Source of the DNA: Paenibacillaceae bacterium | Lineage (GTDB): Bacteria; Bacillota; Bacilli; Paenibacillales; NBRC-103111 | Assembly: GCA_029256185.1 (NCBI GenBank) | Contig: JAQSYI010000045.1 | Span: 1 to 64,000, forward strand | Length of the DNA stretch: 64,000 nucleotides | Direction: 5' to 3' | Shown: positions 9,057 through 18,644 of the stretch, piece after piece | Layout of the letters: each line of letters begins with the position of its first letter | Numbering within the stretch: position 1 is the first letter of the stretch | Made by a program: the position numbers and the translations under genes | The notes under the pieces: model-generated | Told to the model about the DNA's origin: nothing | The model's input: the letters and a program-made list of their open reading frames with translations, nothing else | Database searches by the model: none

Positions 9057-9887
9057 ATGATGGAGCCTGAACGGATTCTCACCTGCGGCTATTCCCGGCA
9101 TGAGCAGCCCTTCAAGCCGGAGAGCCGGAAGCCGCCGCTTGCCTATTATCTTTTCCGGCTGCAGACAGACGGTTTTTGCCAGGCGATCCTTGACGGCAGC
9201 CCTCTGGATCTTACGTCAGGCAGTCTGCTTCTGTGCAAGCCGGGGGACCGCTACAACCTGTCCATCGGTGCCTTCCCCAACAACCGCGGGGAGATGGCCG
9301 TCTCCAGCAGCGACTACTATCTGGCCTGCTGCGGGAGCTGGATCGACCAATGGTGGAGCAGAAGCGTCAAGTCCCGGCATTCACGGATCACCCCGGATGA
9401 GAAGCTGATATCCCTGTGGCGTCAGCTGATTCTGGAGCACCGCCGGATTGACGACCGCAATGAGGAGCTGATAGGCTATTTGCTGCGGGCCCTATGCCTT
9501 ACCTTGGACCGGGCTCTGCTGGAGACCAGCATGCCCAGAGGAGACTTCGTCACCGCCATACGCATGAAGCATTATATCATGGAGCACGCCTTCTCCCCCT
9601 TCAAGGTGGAAGATGTGGCGTGTTATGCGGGGCTGAGCGTGTCCCGTGCTGTCCATCTGTTCAAGGACTGCACCGGCACCACCATGATCAGCTATGCCCA
9701 GGACGTGCGGCTGGCGGCAGCTGTGGAACGTATGCTTTACAGCAGTATGTCCCTAGAGCAAATCGCGGAGTCCTGCGGCTTTGGCAGCTATACCTACTTT
9801 TTTCGGGTATTCCGCCAACGCTATGGCATATCCCCCTCCCAGTACCGGAGACAGGAGCCGGAGCTTCGGGAAACGCAGCAGGGCTAG
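9057..9887 (+). CDS. AraC-family transcriptional regulator with cupin-like N-terminus
   Basis: 276 residues from the ATG at 9057, chosen because TAAGGAGG lies 6 bases upstream; there is another ATG one codon on. The N-terminal half (about 1-150) looks like the AraC ligand-binding cupin (SGSLLLCKPGDRYNLSIG). The C-terminal 100 residues contain both helix-turn-helix units: VEDVACYAGLSVSRAVHLFKD and LEQIAESCGFGSYTYFFRVFR, then YGISPSQYRR. It is divergent from the isomerase/dehydrogenase operon and probably controls it in response to a sugar. TATAAT-like hexamers occur at about 8985 and 8996. Confidence 0.9.
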   Translation: MMEPERILTCGYSRHEQPFKPESRKPPLAYYLFRLQTDGFCQAILDGSPLDLTSGSLLLCKPGDRYNLSIGAFPNNRGEMAVSSSDYYLACCGSWIDQWWSRSVKSRHSRITPDEKLISLWRQLILEHRRIDDRNEELIGYLLRALCLTLDRALLETSMPRGDFVTAIRMKHYIMEHAFSPFKVEDVACYAGLSVSRAVHLFKDCTGTTMISYAQDVRLAAAVERMLYSSMSLEQIAESCGFGSYTYFFRVFRQRYGISPSQYRRQEPELRETQQG

Positions 9888-9929
9888 TGCATACAACGAA
9901 ATGACAGCGCATTCAAAAGGAGGAGGGCC

Positions 9930-11573
9930 ATGCTCTACAAGCTGGTGATAGCAGATGATGAGGATATTATCCGCGGCGGAATTATAAGCGTGATTCCTTG
10001 GGAGTCCCTCGGCTTCGAGATTGCGGCCGACTTTGATGACGGCAAGGCCACTATCGAATACATCGATGGCCATCCCGTGGACGTGGTGCTGACGGACATC
10101 CGAATGTCCCATGTATCCGGATTGGAGCTTGCCGAATATGTCAGCCGGAGCAAGCCGGATCTTAAGGTGGTTCTGATCAGCGGCTACAAGGACTTTGAAT
10201 ACGCCAAACAGGCCATACGCTGCAATGTGGCAAGCTATATTACCAAGCCGGTTAATTTTGAGGAGCTGTACAGCCTGTTCCGTGAATTGAAGCTGGAGTT
10301 AGACCGGGAGCGGGAGAAAAGCAGCCTCAGCCTGGAGCGGAGCAAGCGCTACAAGGAGATGCTCCCGCTGCTTCAGGAGCAATTCCTGACGGATTTGCTG
10401 CGCGGAGTATTGCAGGACCCCGGAGCAATCAGCCGGAGGATGGAGATGCTGGAGATGGGAATTGATCCTGCCGGCAGTCCGTGCTGCATGATTCAGATCC
10501 GGTTCAGCAGCCTGGAGCAATATTTGCTGGGCAGGTGGCAGCAGGGAAAGGATGGGTTGAAAAAAGCGCTGTACCACTTCTTCCTGGAGACTGTGGCAGA
10601 CATTCGCTATTATCCGGCTCTCTACAGCCAGAAGGAGCTGATGGTGCTGGCCGCAGCCCCGCCCGGCATGGAAACCTCCCTTCTGTCCCAGCGGGCCGCC
10701 GTTTTTTTCCGCAACAAACAATCCGCCATTCACAGCTTGATGGGCTTGGAGATGGAGTTCACCCTCCAGGCGGCCTGGGAAAGCCTTCATGCGATGGCTG
10801 CCCATTACAGTGATCGTAGCCCGATGCCCGGAGACAACGGTAATGGAGGCAGTTCGGAGCGTGAAGACGGCGCTTTCCAGGTGGAGCCGTTTCTCGGTTC
10901 GGGTTGCCTTAAACGGCTGCAGGAGCTTCAGGACTTGTTCCTCTCCTACATCAACTCAGGCGACGGAGAGGCTGTGCACAATCTGATGGACAGCTACTGG
11001 AGCCAGCTCCAGAGCCTGCCTCCGAAGCAGATCAGGTATTTCATTGTGGACCTGTTCGCCACCATTGCCGTCAGACTGAAGGCGGTAGGGTTGGACTTAT
11101 GGACTCTCCGCAACGGTGAGGGCAGCTACTATGATACCGCCGCTCTGAATCCCGCCGACATAAGCGTGTGGAAAAGCTGGTGCCTGGTGCAGTTGGATGA
11201 TATTATGGACTGTCTGGAGCAGGAGAAAGCGTCCTCCGGGAATTGGGTTCTTCATAAAGCCGTGGAGTTTATCCACGACAATTATCAGCGGGATATTTCC
11301 TTGGAGGACGTGGCCGGGCATGTATTCCTGAGCAACACCTACTTCAGCCAGATGTTCAAGGAGGGCAAAGGCATCACCTTCACCGACTATCTGGTCAGAG
11401 TCCGGATGGAGAAGGCTATGGAGCTGTTGACCAGCTCCACATACAAGATTCTCGAAATCAGCCAGATGGTGGGCTACAGAAGCAGCAAATACTTTGCCCG
11501 CAGCTTCCGCAAAGTCCATGGCTGCTCCCCCACCGAATACCTGACGCATCTGCAAAGGGGGAAACGGCGTTGA
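9930..11573 (+). CDS. YesN-type response regulator (REC plus AraC HTH), pair 1
   Basis: 547 residues with a strong AAAGGAGGAGG upstream. The N-terminal receiver has the acidic pair D9/D10, phospho-acceptor D56 in VVLTDIRMS, and the later SGYKDFEYAKQA and ITKPV (Lys) signatures. A variable middle (about 135-430) is followed by a C-terminal AraC domain with LEDVAGHVFLSNTYFSQMFKE and ILEISQMVGYRSSKYFARSFRK. Its stop overlaps the start of the cognate histidine kinase by 4 bases. Regulators of this type switch on adjacent sugar importers when the membrane kinase detects an extracellular oligosaccharide. Confidence 0.93.
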   Translation: MLYKLVIADDEDIIRGGIISVIPWESLGFEIAADFDDGKATIEYIDGHPVDVVLTDIRMSHVSGLELAEYVSRSKPDLKVVLISGYKDFEYAKQAIRCNVASYITKPVNFEELYSLFRELKLELDREREKSSLSLERSKRYKEMLPLLQEQFLTDLLRGVLQDPGAISRRMEMLEMGIDPAGSPCCMIQIRFSSLEQYLLGRWQQGKDGLKKALYHFFLETVADIRYYPALYSQKELMVLAAAPPGMETSLLSQRAAVFFRNKQSAIHSLMGLEMEFTLQAAWESLHAMAAHYSDRSPMPGDNGNGGSSEREDGAFQVEPFLGSGCLKRLQELQDLFLSYINSGDGEAVHNLMDSYWSQLQSLPPKQIRYFIVDLFATIAVRLKAVGLDLWTLRNGEGSYYDTAALNPADISVWKSWCLVQLDDIMDCLEQEKASSGNWVLHKAVEFIHDNYQRDISLEDVAGHVFLSNTYFSQMFKEGKGITFTDYLVRVRMEKAMELLTSSTYKILEISQMVGYRSSKYFARSFRKVHGCSPTEYLTHLQRGKRR

Positions 11574-13228
11574 TCAGTCTGCAAAGCCTTCGGAGCAGAT
11601 GGCAACGGCTGCTGCTGCGGCCCCTGCCCTTTCTGCTGCTTCTGGCACTGCTCCCCATGGGCGGCTTAAGTTTCTTCGTGTACAGCTACACCAACTCCAA
11701 TCTGGAGAAGGAAATCGGCATGCTGAACACTCAATCGCTGAATAAATCCAAGGATGCCCTGGACACGGTATTCCGGGAAATCGACCGCCTGGCGGTGCAG
11801 CTGAGCCTGGAGGAATCCGTGCGGTATTTCCTGCTGGCCCATGATGCCGATTCCCTGCATAACGCGCAATACAAATCGATTATCGGCACGATGAGCATGT
11901 TTTCCCTGATCTATGATTATATTGACTCCATCTATATCTATTCCGACAGCAACAACAATGCCCTTACCTCTACATGGCGAGGTCCAATAGAACAGCTTAC
12001 GGACAACAGATGGTATGAAGAGTACCTCCGCAATAAGGACCAGCCCGTGGACCGATGGTATCAAAGCCGGAAGCTGCGCAAGGAGGACAGCGAATACCCC
12101 TATCTGATTTCCCTGTTTCGTCCGGTGAAGCTGTATCCTCCCCAAAGTGTGGGCCTGATTGTAATTAACATCGATGTGGAAAAACTGGGGCGGCTAATGG
12201 GAAACATGGAGCTTGCGGCCTCCAGAGATTTTTTCATTACCGACCCGGCAGGAACGGTCTTCTATAACAGCGACCTGCACCTCATCTCCCGCAGCATCCG
12301 GGAGCTGCCCTTCTTCCTTCCGGAGACACTCTCCTCGGGAGCGTATTCCAAGCTGTTGAAGCTGGAGGGACAAAAGCAGTTTCTGACCGTCCTGGAATCC
12401 GCCGAATTCCAGTGGCGGTACATATCAGTCGTACCTCTGGAATTCAACATGGAGAAGAAGCAGGGATTGCTCGCCTTTATCCTGATCTTCCTTCTCCTGT
12501 ATGTTGCCGTTTCAGTTGTCCTGTCCGGACTGGTCAAAACAGCGGAATCCAAGCGCAGGCTCAAGGAGAAGCTGAAGCTGAACCAACTGACGCTGGACAA
12601 GGTTCAAGCCCAGGCCCTGCAGTCGCAAATAAATCCCCACTTTCTTCACAACACGCTGGAGACCATCCGCATCATGCTGATCAAGGCAACGGGCACCCTT
12701 CACAGTCCGGCGGAAACCATGCTCACCGCTCTGTCGGAGATGCTGCGCATCAGCATGGAAACCAAGGAGTATCTGATCCCCCTGTCAGATGAGATTGAGC
12801 ATTGCCAACGGTATCTGGATATTATCCAGATCCGCTATCAGGGCAAATTTGCAGTAGAGTGGTTGATTCCCGGGGAACTGCGCCATCATCCGGTGCTCAA
12901 GCTATCCCTCCAGCCGTTGATTGAAAACGCCATTCATCATGGCATTAAGCCCTCGGAGAGAAAAGGGCTGATCCGAATCAGCGCCAGCCTGGAAGGAGAA
13001 GAGCTGGTCATTGAGGTGGAGGACAACGGAGTCGGCATGTCACGGGAGCAGATGGAGCTGTTGAATGTACAATTAAGAGCCAAATGTGAAGTGGACGATT
13101 CCCATCTGGGGCTGAACAACGTGAACCAGCGGGTCAAATTAATCTTTGGCAATAGCTGCGGCTTGTCCATACTCTCCGGTTTGGAGCAGGGAACCACTGT
13201 AAGAATGGTATTTCCTGCTACCTCATAA
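11570..13228 (+). CDS. YesM-type sensor histidine kinase, pair 1
   Basis: 552 residues, overlapping the regulator gene by 4 bases. TM1 is at about 17-38, then a large extracellular sensor (about 40-295, dCache-like) and TM2 at about 302-325. Unusually there is no clear HAMP region: a short charged linker leads straight into SQINPHFLHNTLETI (phospho-acceptor His). The ATPase domain follows with LQPLIENAIHHGI (N box) and VEDNGVGM (G1). The expected output is phosphorylation of the AraC-type regulator encoded just upstream. It is followed by its likely target, an importer operon. Confidence 0.92.
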   Translation: MISLQSLRSRWQRLLLRPLPFLLLLALLPMGGLSFFVYSYTNSNLEKEIGMLNTQSLNKSKDALDTVFREIDRLAVQLSLEESVRYFLLAHDADSLHNAQYKSIIGTMSMFSLIYDYIDSIYIYSDSNNNALTSTWRGPIEQLTDNRWYEEYLRNKDQPVDRWYQSRKLRKEDSEYPYLISLFRPVKLYPPQSVGLIVINIDVEKLGRLMGNMELAASRDFFITDPAGTVFYNSDLHLISRSIRELPFFLPETLSSGAYSKLLKLEGQKQFLTVLESAEFQWRYISVVPLEFNMEKKQGLLAFILIFLLLYVAVSVVLSGLVKTAESKRRLKEKLKLNQLTLDKVQAQALQSQINPHFLHNTLETIRIMLIKATGTLHSPAETMLTALSEMLRISMETKEYLIPLSDEIEHCQRYLDIIQIRYQGKFAVEWLIPGELRHHPVLKLSLQPLIENAIHHGIKPSERKGLIRISASLEGEELVIEVEDNGVGMSREQMELLNVQLRAKCEVDDSHLGLNNVNQRVKLIFGNSCGLSILSGLEQGTTVRMVFPATS

Positions 13229-13363
13229 CTTCATCTGCGCAGCAAGGGGCTGCCACCGCAAGATTGTGTACCTATCCGATCAGAGTGCACCTGTTCCTCT
13301 CCTCCTGCCGCCAAAAGCAAGTAAAATAAAGAAAGGAATGAAACCAACCCTATAATAATGGCG

Positions 13364-13418
13364 TTTCTTTCGGGCAAGCGCAAACTTATAATTAAGACAG
13401 AATAAGAAAGCGCTTTAA
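13364..13418 (+). promoter_or_regulatory. Promoter with cre-like site for importer operon 1
   Basis: TATAAT at 13387-13392 has only a weak -35 (TTTCTT, 13364-13369), which suits an activator-dependent promoter. AGAAAGCGCTTTAA at 13405-13418 keeps the AAAGCGCTTT core of cre, with mismatches at the ends, and lies just after the expected transcription start. A second TATAAT occurs at 13351. Confidence 0.45.
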
Positions 13419-13444
13419 TATGCCATGGAAAGGATTGAATATCA

Positions 13445-14416
13445 ATGCGAAATACGAATGGGTCAACTGCCCTGCCCCAGGGGCTGCTTCCCGCTTGGAG
13501 AACAGGCAGGCAGAAGCGGATCCTGTGGGAAACCCTGGAGATTTCCATTCTGGCTTTGCCGGGTGTGCTTTACTTTTTTATTTTTCATTATCTTCCCATG
13601 TTTGGATTGACGCTGGCCTTTAAGGACTACCGCTATGACCAGGGCATTCTGGGAAGCAAGTGGATTGGCTTGAAAAATTTCACCTTCTTCTTCCAATCTG
13701 ACCAGGCGTGGCGGGTTACCCGCAATACCGTGGCATACAGCGCAACCTTTACAATTTTGGGCATCATCGCCGCACTTACGGTGGCCCTGCTGCTGTTTGA
13801 GGTTGTGAACCGGAGCTGCATCAAAATTTACCAGACGGCTATGATCCTTCCCAGCTTCATGTCCTGGGTAATGGTTGCATTTATTTTCTACATTATCCTG
13901 AACCCCACCTCAGGCCTCATTGCCCAGATCCGTTCCTTTTTCGGCTGGGAGCCGATCAATTTTTATAATGTTGCCCGCTATTGGCCGCCTATTCTGGTTT
14001 CGGCAGACCTGTGGAAGACGGTGGGCATGTCCAGCATCATCTATTACGCCGGACTCATGGGCATTGACAAGGAGCTGTACGAGGCTGCGGAGATCGACGG
14101 AGCGGGCAAATGGAGACAGGTGCGGAGCATCTCCATTCCCCATCTTGTCCCGCTAATCACCATTCTGGCCATTCTGTCCATCGGCAACTTCTTCCGGGGA
14201 GACTTCGGATTATTCTACAATCTCCCCCGCAATATCGGCATGCTCTACAGTACGACTGATGTGATTGATACGTACATCTACCGGGGGCTGATTCAGATTG
14301 GCGATATCGGCATGACAGCGGCAATCGGCTTCTTCCAGTCAGTGATGGGACTGCTGCTGGTGCTGCTGAGCAACTGGATTGTCCGGAGAATCAATGCCGA
14401 CAACAGCCTGTTCTAA
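13445..14416 (+). CDS. Sugar ABC transporter permease, LplB type (importer 1)
   Basis: 323 residues, six predicted membrane helices. The first follows a 30-residue basic tail (LPGVLYFFIFHYLPMFGLTLAF). The cytoplasmic EAA loop reads EAAEIDGAGKWRQVRSISIP near residue 215, where the ATPase docks. It belongs to the carbohydrate uptake (CUT1) permeases that pair with LplC-type proteins. No ATPase gene is nearby; in Bacillus such importers share an MsmX-type ATPase, so the same is inferred here. The start ATG has AAAGGA 10 bases upstream. Confidence 0.93.
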   Translation: MRNTNGSTALPQGLLPAWRTGRQKRILWETLEISILALPGVLYFFIFHYLPMFGLTLAFKDYRYDQGILGSKWIGLKNFTFFFQSDQAWRVTRNTVAYSATFTILGIIAALTVALLLFEVVNRSCIKIYQTAMILPSFMSWVMVAFIFYIILNPTSGLIAQIRSFFGWEPINFYNVARYWPPILVSADLWKTVGMSSIIYYAGLMGIDKELYEAAEIDGAGKWRQVRSISIPHLVPLITILAILSIGNFFRGDFGLFYNLPRNIGMLYSTTDVIDTYIYRGLIQIGDIGMTAAIGFFQSVMGLLLVLLSNWIVRRINADNSLF

Positions 14417-14421
14417 TTAAC

Positions 14422-14465
14422 CGGCATATGCTTTCGAGGTGAGTTTTTCAGCATATGCCGTTTTT
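14422..14465 (+). terminator. Intra-operon hairpin with T tail between the two permease genes
   Basis: CGGCATATGCT (14422-14432) pairs with AGCATATGCCG (14450-14460) and is followed at once by TTTTT. It has the form of an intrinsic terminator, yet the next gene continues the operon with its own AGGAGG. It may act as a partial terminator or an mRNA-processing/stability element. Confidence 0.6.
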
Positions 14466-14502
14466 AACGGCATTCAATTCAAAACTTTTAGGAGGAATTA
14501 TT

Positions 14503-15399
14503 TTGTCTAGTCCCGACAGACGGAGGAGCTTTGCCAATTGGTGGATACATCTGTTTTTTATCCTGTTTTCCCTGGGCTTCATTATGCCACTGCTGCTTAT
14601 CCTGGCCATATCCGTCTCCAATGAGCAGGATGTTCTGGATTACGGCTATAAGCTGATTCCCCGCCAGCTTGATTTTACAGCCTATAGAATGATTTTCGAG
14701 ACGCCTCAGCAAATTATCGATTCCTATCAAACCACCGCATTTGCTGCAGTCACAGGAACGATTCTGGGTACGCTGATTATGGCGATGTTAGGCTATGCCC
14801 TGTCACGAAGCTACTTCCGGCTGCGCAAGCTGCTGGCTTTCCTGGTATTTTTCACCATGCTGTTCGGCGGCGGATTGGTGCCCTCGTACATTCTGATTAC
14901 CCAGTATTTGAAGCTGGGAGATACGATCTGGGTCTATATTCTACCCTCGCTGGCAACCGGCTTTCACATCATTATCTTCCGCACCTTCTTTATGGGACTG
15001 CCCAACGCCCTGTTCGAATCGGCCAAAATTGACGGGGCCAGGGAAATGTCCATCTTCTTCCGAATCGTCCTGCCTCTGTCCAAGCCGGTGCTGGCTACGG
15101 TAGCGCTGATGGGGCTCTTGAGCCGGTGGAACGACTGGTATACAGCTTTGATTTATATCAGGACACCCAGTTTATACTCGCTTCAATATAATCTACAGAA
15201 AATATTGCTGGAGGTGCAGTGGCTTCAGGAAAACTACAACACGCTGCCTCCCGGGGTGAATCTGGACTTGGCCAATATGCCTTCCGAGACGTTAAAGATG
15301 GCGGTCATGATTATCGTGGCGGGACCGATGCTGTTCGTATTTCCCTTTTTCCAGAAATATTTTGCCCGGGGACTGACGGTTGGAGCCATTAAAGGGTGA
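14503..15399 (+). CDS. Sugar ABC transporter permease, LplC/CarA type (importer 1)
   Basis: 298 residues from TTG at 14503, selected because TAGGAGG lies 7 bases before it; the ATG at 14455 lies inside the preceding hairpin and has no ribosome binding site. Six membrane helices; the EAA loop is ESAKIDGAREMSIFFRIVLP near residue 185. It ends with the family-typical FQKYFARGLTVGAIKG. It forms the membrane channel with the permease encoded upstream; the binding protein follows 75 bases downstream. Confidence 0.92.
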   Translation: MSSPDRRRSFANWWIHLFFILFSLGFIMPLLLILAISVSNEQDVLDYGYKLIPRQLDFTAYRMIFETPQQIIDSYQTTAFAAVTGTILGTLIMAMLGYALSRSYFRLRKLLAFLVFFTMLFGGGLVPSYILITQYLKLGDTIWVYILPSLATGFHIIIFRTFFMGLPNALFESAKIDGAREMSIFFRIVLPLSKPVLATVALMGLLSRWNDWYTALIYIRTPSLYSLQYNLQKILLEVQWLQENYNTLPPGVNLDLANMPSETLKMAVMIIVAGPMLFVFPFFQKYFARGLTVGAIKG

Positions 15400-15474
15400 G
15401 GAAGAAGGCAGCTATCAGGCTATTCCCGGCTTGGCCGGTTGAATACATTATACATTCAAGGGGAGGATTGTAGC

Positions 15475-17043
15475 ATGGGCCAAAGAAAGATGTTCGCAGG
15501 GGGAATCACCGCAGCGTTGCTGGCAGGCTTGCTGTTGATCGGGGGCTGCGGCAGCGGCGGGGCGGAAGAGCCGGAGGCAAGCGCCGGCGCTGCCGCAGCA
15601 ACGGCGGGAAGCTCCGCTGCGCCGGAGGCGGATATGTCCAAGCCGGTTAAGCTGAAATGGATTCTGTACGGGGAAACGACGCCGGATTCCAAAAGAGTGT
15701 GGGATACCTTCAACAAAGAGCTGGAATCGGTATTGCCCAATACCACGGTAGAATTTACGGTCATTGACGGGGCCTCCTACAACGACAAGACCCGGCTCAT
15801 CGTGGCGGCCGGCGAAGACTATGACATTATGTGGTCCTCCGGCTGGAGAGGGGATTACACGGGCAAAATCACCGGCGGCGCCTTCATGCCGGTCCAGGGG
15901 CTGATTGACCGTTACGCTCCCAAGCTGAAGGAGGCCATTCCAGCGAATGACTGGGCCATGGCCGAACTGAATGGGGTGCTGTACGGCATTCCCTCCCATC
16001 AGACAATTATCAATGGGAAGAGCCTGAATATTCCTGCCAAGTATTATGATCAGGTGACCAAGGGGGTTGATGTAGCGGCCATTGAGGCTATGAGCGCCGA
16101 TCCCAAGATCAGCTACGTAGATGTGCTCCGCAAGATCGAGCCCATGGTGGAGAATGCCAAAACAGAGGTCAAGGAATATGCGGCCGCCTTCGGTACTCCC
16201 AACATGATCAATAAGAATTATGAAGTTATTATTGCCAAGCTGGTGGGAATCCGCAAGGGCGATAGCGACAGGAAGATGTACAGTCTGCTGGAAACCGAGG
16301 AATACAAGAGCATGCTTCCCCTGGTCCGGGAATGGCAGAAGAAGGGGTATTTCGCCAAGGATATGGCCACCTTCGCCAAAACGCCTACCAACAAGATTGC
16401 GGCAACCATTTTTTACACCAATTACTCCCTTCCTTTGAAGCAAAATCAAACCGCGGATGAAAAGCTGTACGGAGTCGGCAACCATCTGAAGCGAATTCTG
16501 GTGACCCCGCCTGCCCACTCGTCCGCAGAAGGGGTAAGCTCGGCCCAATTCATCAACTACAAGTCGAAAAATCCGGAGCGGGCCATCAAGCTGCTGGAGG
16601 TGCTGAATACCAATCCCAAGCTATACAATCTCCTCTCCTACGGAATCGAAAATGAACACTATAAAGTGAATGAGGATGGAACCTTGGCTATATTGAGCCA
16701 GAATTATAAAATGCAGGATTGGCTGATCGGCAATACGGATCACTCCATCGGCAACGCCAACAATAAAGAACTGATTGAGGCCAATACCAAAGCGATGGCC
16801 GCAGCGCCTGTTTCTCCCATCATGGGCTTCATCTTCAATATGGACCCGGTCAAGAATGAAATCGCCTCACTGAATGCGCTGATCAACGAATATCAGTTGG
16901 GTCTGGATTATGGGATGTATGAAGACCCCATGGCCAAATATGCGGAATATGTAGCCAAGCTGAAGACTGCCGGCATCGACAAGGTGGTCCAGGAGGCGCA
17001 GACTCAGGTGGACAATTGGGCGAAAATTAAGGGCTTAAAGTAA
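15475..17043 (+). CDS. Extracellular sugar-binding lipoprotein (importer 1)
   Basis: 522 residues from the ATG at 15475, which has GGGGAGG 8 bases upstream; an in-frame ATG at 15439 has none. The lipobox LIGGC (Cys near residue 24) anchors it to the membrane, followed by a low-complexity Gly/Ala/Glu linker and then a type-1 solute-binding fold (KLKWILYGETTPDS..., VAAGEDYDIMWSSGW). The C-terminal lobe contains EGVSSAQFINYKSKNPERA. It captures the oligosaccharide for the two permeases encoded upstream. The gene order permease-permease-binding protein differs from importer 2. Confidence 0.92.
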   Translation: MGQRKMFAGGITAALLAGLLLIGGCGSGGAEEPEASAGAAAATAGSSAAPEADMSKPVKLKWILYGETTPDSKRVWDTFNKELESVLPNTTVEFTVIDGASYNDKTRLIVAAGEDYDIMWSSGWRGDYTGKITGGAFMPVQGLIDRYAPKLKEAIPANDWAMAELNGVLYGIPSHQTIINGKSLNIPAKYYDQVTKGVDVAAIEAMSADPKISYVDVLRKIEPMVENAKTEVKEYAAAFGTPNMINKNYEVIIAKLVGIRKGDSDRKMYSLLETEEYKSMLPLVREWQKKGYFAKDMATFAKTPTNKIAATIFYTNYSLPLKQNQTADEKLYGVGNHLKRILVTPPAHSSAEGVSSAQFINYKSKNPERAIKLLEVLNTNPKLYNLLSYGIENEHYKVNEDGTLAILSQNYKMQDWLIGNTDHSIGNANNKELIEANTKAMAAAPVSPIMGFIFNMDPVKNEIASLNALINEYQLGLDYGMYEDPMAKYAEYVAKLKTAGIDKVVQEAQTQVDNWAKIKGLK

Positions 17044-17051
17044 CTGCTCCA

Positions 17052-17082
17052 TTCCCGTTCGGGCGTCATGCCTGAACGGGAA
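17052..17082 (+). other. Hairpin after the importer 1 binding-protein gene
   Basis: TTCCCGTTC (17052-17060) pairs with GAACGGGAA (17074-17082) and no T run follows. It looks like an mRNA 3'-end stabiliser between the abundant binding protein and the downstream enzyme gene rather than a full terminator. Confidence 0.5.
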
Positions 17083-17111
17083 CTATTCCGATAATGAGAG
17101 GATCATGTTCC

Positions 17112-18605
17112 ATGGGATTCAGCCAACCAGTTCAGGACCCCCATATATTTGATGTGCAGCAGTTTGGGGCTTGCGGAACCGGGACGGGAAAGGATACCGT
17201 CGCCATTCAGCGGGCCATCGATGCCTGCGCCCTGCAGGGAGGAGGAACAGTCCGGTTTCCCCGGGGGATTTATCTGACCGGTACTCTGATCCTGAAATCC
17301 AATATTACTCTATACATGGCCGCTGACGCGGTGCTGCTGGGCTCCACTGACAAGCGGGATTATGCGGATGACATAGACGGGGCTGTGGAGGCGCCCAATT
17401 TCAACAAGTGCCTGCTCTACGCCAAGGATTGCTGCAGCATCACCCTGGCGGGTTCCGGCGCCATAGACGGACAGGGCGGCAACAATACTTTCCCCTGCGG
17501 CATTGAAAATGAACGACCCATGCTGCTTCGCATGGTGAATTGCCGGAAGGTGGCCTTCCATGGGCTTACTCTGCGAAATGCGGCCGCCTGGTGCTGCCAT
17601 CTGGTTGACTGCGAGGATATTCATATCTCGCATATTACCCTGGACAGCCATGTCAATGTGAATAATGACGGCTTGGATTTTGACGGCTGCCGGAATGTAT
17701 TTATCTCCGACTCCCGTTTCCACACAGCCGATGACTCTATTTGCCTGAAAAGCACGTCGGACCGGATCGGCAGCCATTTTACCATCAGCAACTGCATCCT
17801 CAGAAGCGACACGGCGGCCATCAAGCTGGGCACCTCCTCCAGAGGCGGCTACAGGAATGTTGTGGTAAACAATTGCATTATGCATGACTGCAAGCTTGGG
17901 GCCATCAAGCTGCTTATGATGGATGGAGGAATACTGGAAAATATATCCATTAATAATATCGTTATGGATCAGGTGGAGGGTCCCCTGTTTATCCGGCTGG
18001 GCCGGAGAGGCAACCGGTATGAGACACCCCGGGAAATGAATTTCCGGCAGCCCTCCAGGGAGGAGCTGGACAATCCGGTGCCTGCCGGCATTCTCCGGAG
18101 GGTGCGGATCAGCAATGTGCAGGCCACTGTGACAACATCCGACAAAACCAAATCAGGCGTATTGATCACAGGTGTGCCTGGCAGCCTGGTGGAGGACGTG
18201 CAAATCGAAAATATGTCTATCCGAGTGTTCGGAGGAGGAACCGGTGAAGACCGGCAAATCGTGGTAGCCGAGGACGAGGCCCGGTACCCGGAGCAGTATT
18301 TTTTTGGAGTGCTTCCAGCGTCTGTCTTCTTCATCCGTCACGCTTCGGGCATTTGTCTGCGGAATATTCGCATTGTGATTGACCAGCCCGATGACCGCCC
18401 GGTGGCAGTAGCCGAAGATGTGGAGCATCTGCAGATTAAGGAAATGGATGTCCACATGGCATCCAAAGCCCGGTGCTTGCTCCGGCTTACAAGCGTGAAC
18501 CAGGCTTGTATCGGCGGGCTGTATACAGATCATGAAACGGTTTCTCCCGTGGTGCATTTGGATGGGGGAGACTGCCGGAATATCCGGCTGATTCAGGAGA
18601 AGTGA
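17112..18605 (+). CDS. Glycoside hydrolase family 28 (polygalacturonase-like), cytoplasmic
   Basis: 497 residues. The ATG at 17112 has AGAGGA about 9 bases upstream and is preferred over the ATG at 17094. There is no signal peptide. The N-terminal FDVQQFGACGTGTGKDTVAIQRAIDAC leads into a parallel beta-helix. The GH28 signatures are present: NNDGLDFDGC (variant of NTDG), TADDSICLKS (the catalytic DD), GSHF (variant of GHG) and AIKLGTS (variant of RIK). It would cut imported oligogalacturonide-type sugars inside the cell. Last gene of the importer 1 unit and convergent with regulator pair 2. Confidence 0.88.
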   Translation: MGFSQPVQDPHIFDVQQFGACGTGTGKDTVAIQRAIDACALQGGGTVRFPRGIYLTGTLILKSNITLYMAADAVLLGSTDKRDYADDIDGAVEAPNFNKCLLYAKDCCSITLAGSGAIDGQGGNNTFPCGIENERPMLLRMVNCRKVAFHGLTLRNAAAWCCHLVDCEDIHISHITLDSHVNVNNDGLDFDGCRNVFISDSRFHTADDSICLKSTSDRIGSHFTISNCILRSDTAAIKLGTSSRGGYRNVVVNNCIMHDCKLGAIKLLMMDGGILENISINNIVMDQVEGPLFIRLGRRGNRYETPREMNFRQPSREELDNPVPAGILRRVRISNVQATVTTSDKTKSGVLITGVPGSLVEDVQIENMSIRVFGGGTGEDRQIVVAEDEARYPEQYFFGVLPASVFFIRHASGICLRNIRIVIDQPDDRPVAVAEDVEHLQIKEMDVHMASKARCLLRLTSVNQACIGGLYTDHETVSPVVHLDGGDCRNIRLIQEK

Positions 18606-18644
18606 AATAAATAGGGCCTCCTCCAATCCTGTCGGCTGCCGGCT

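Noticed and set aside
15448..16548. 366-codon minus-strand ORF under the importer 1 binding-protein gene
   Set aside because: Antisense shadow of a clear lipoprotein gene; its composition (Gly/His/Val-rich) is that of reverse-read codons.
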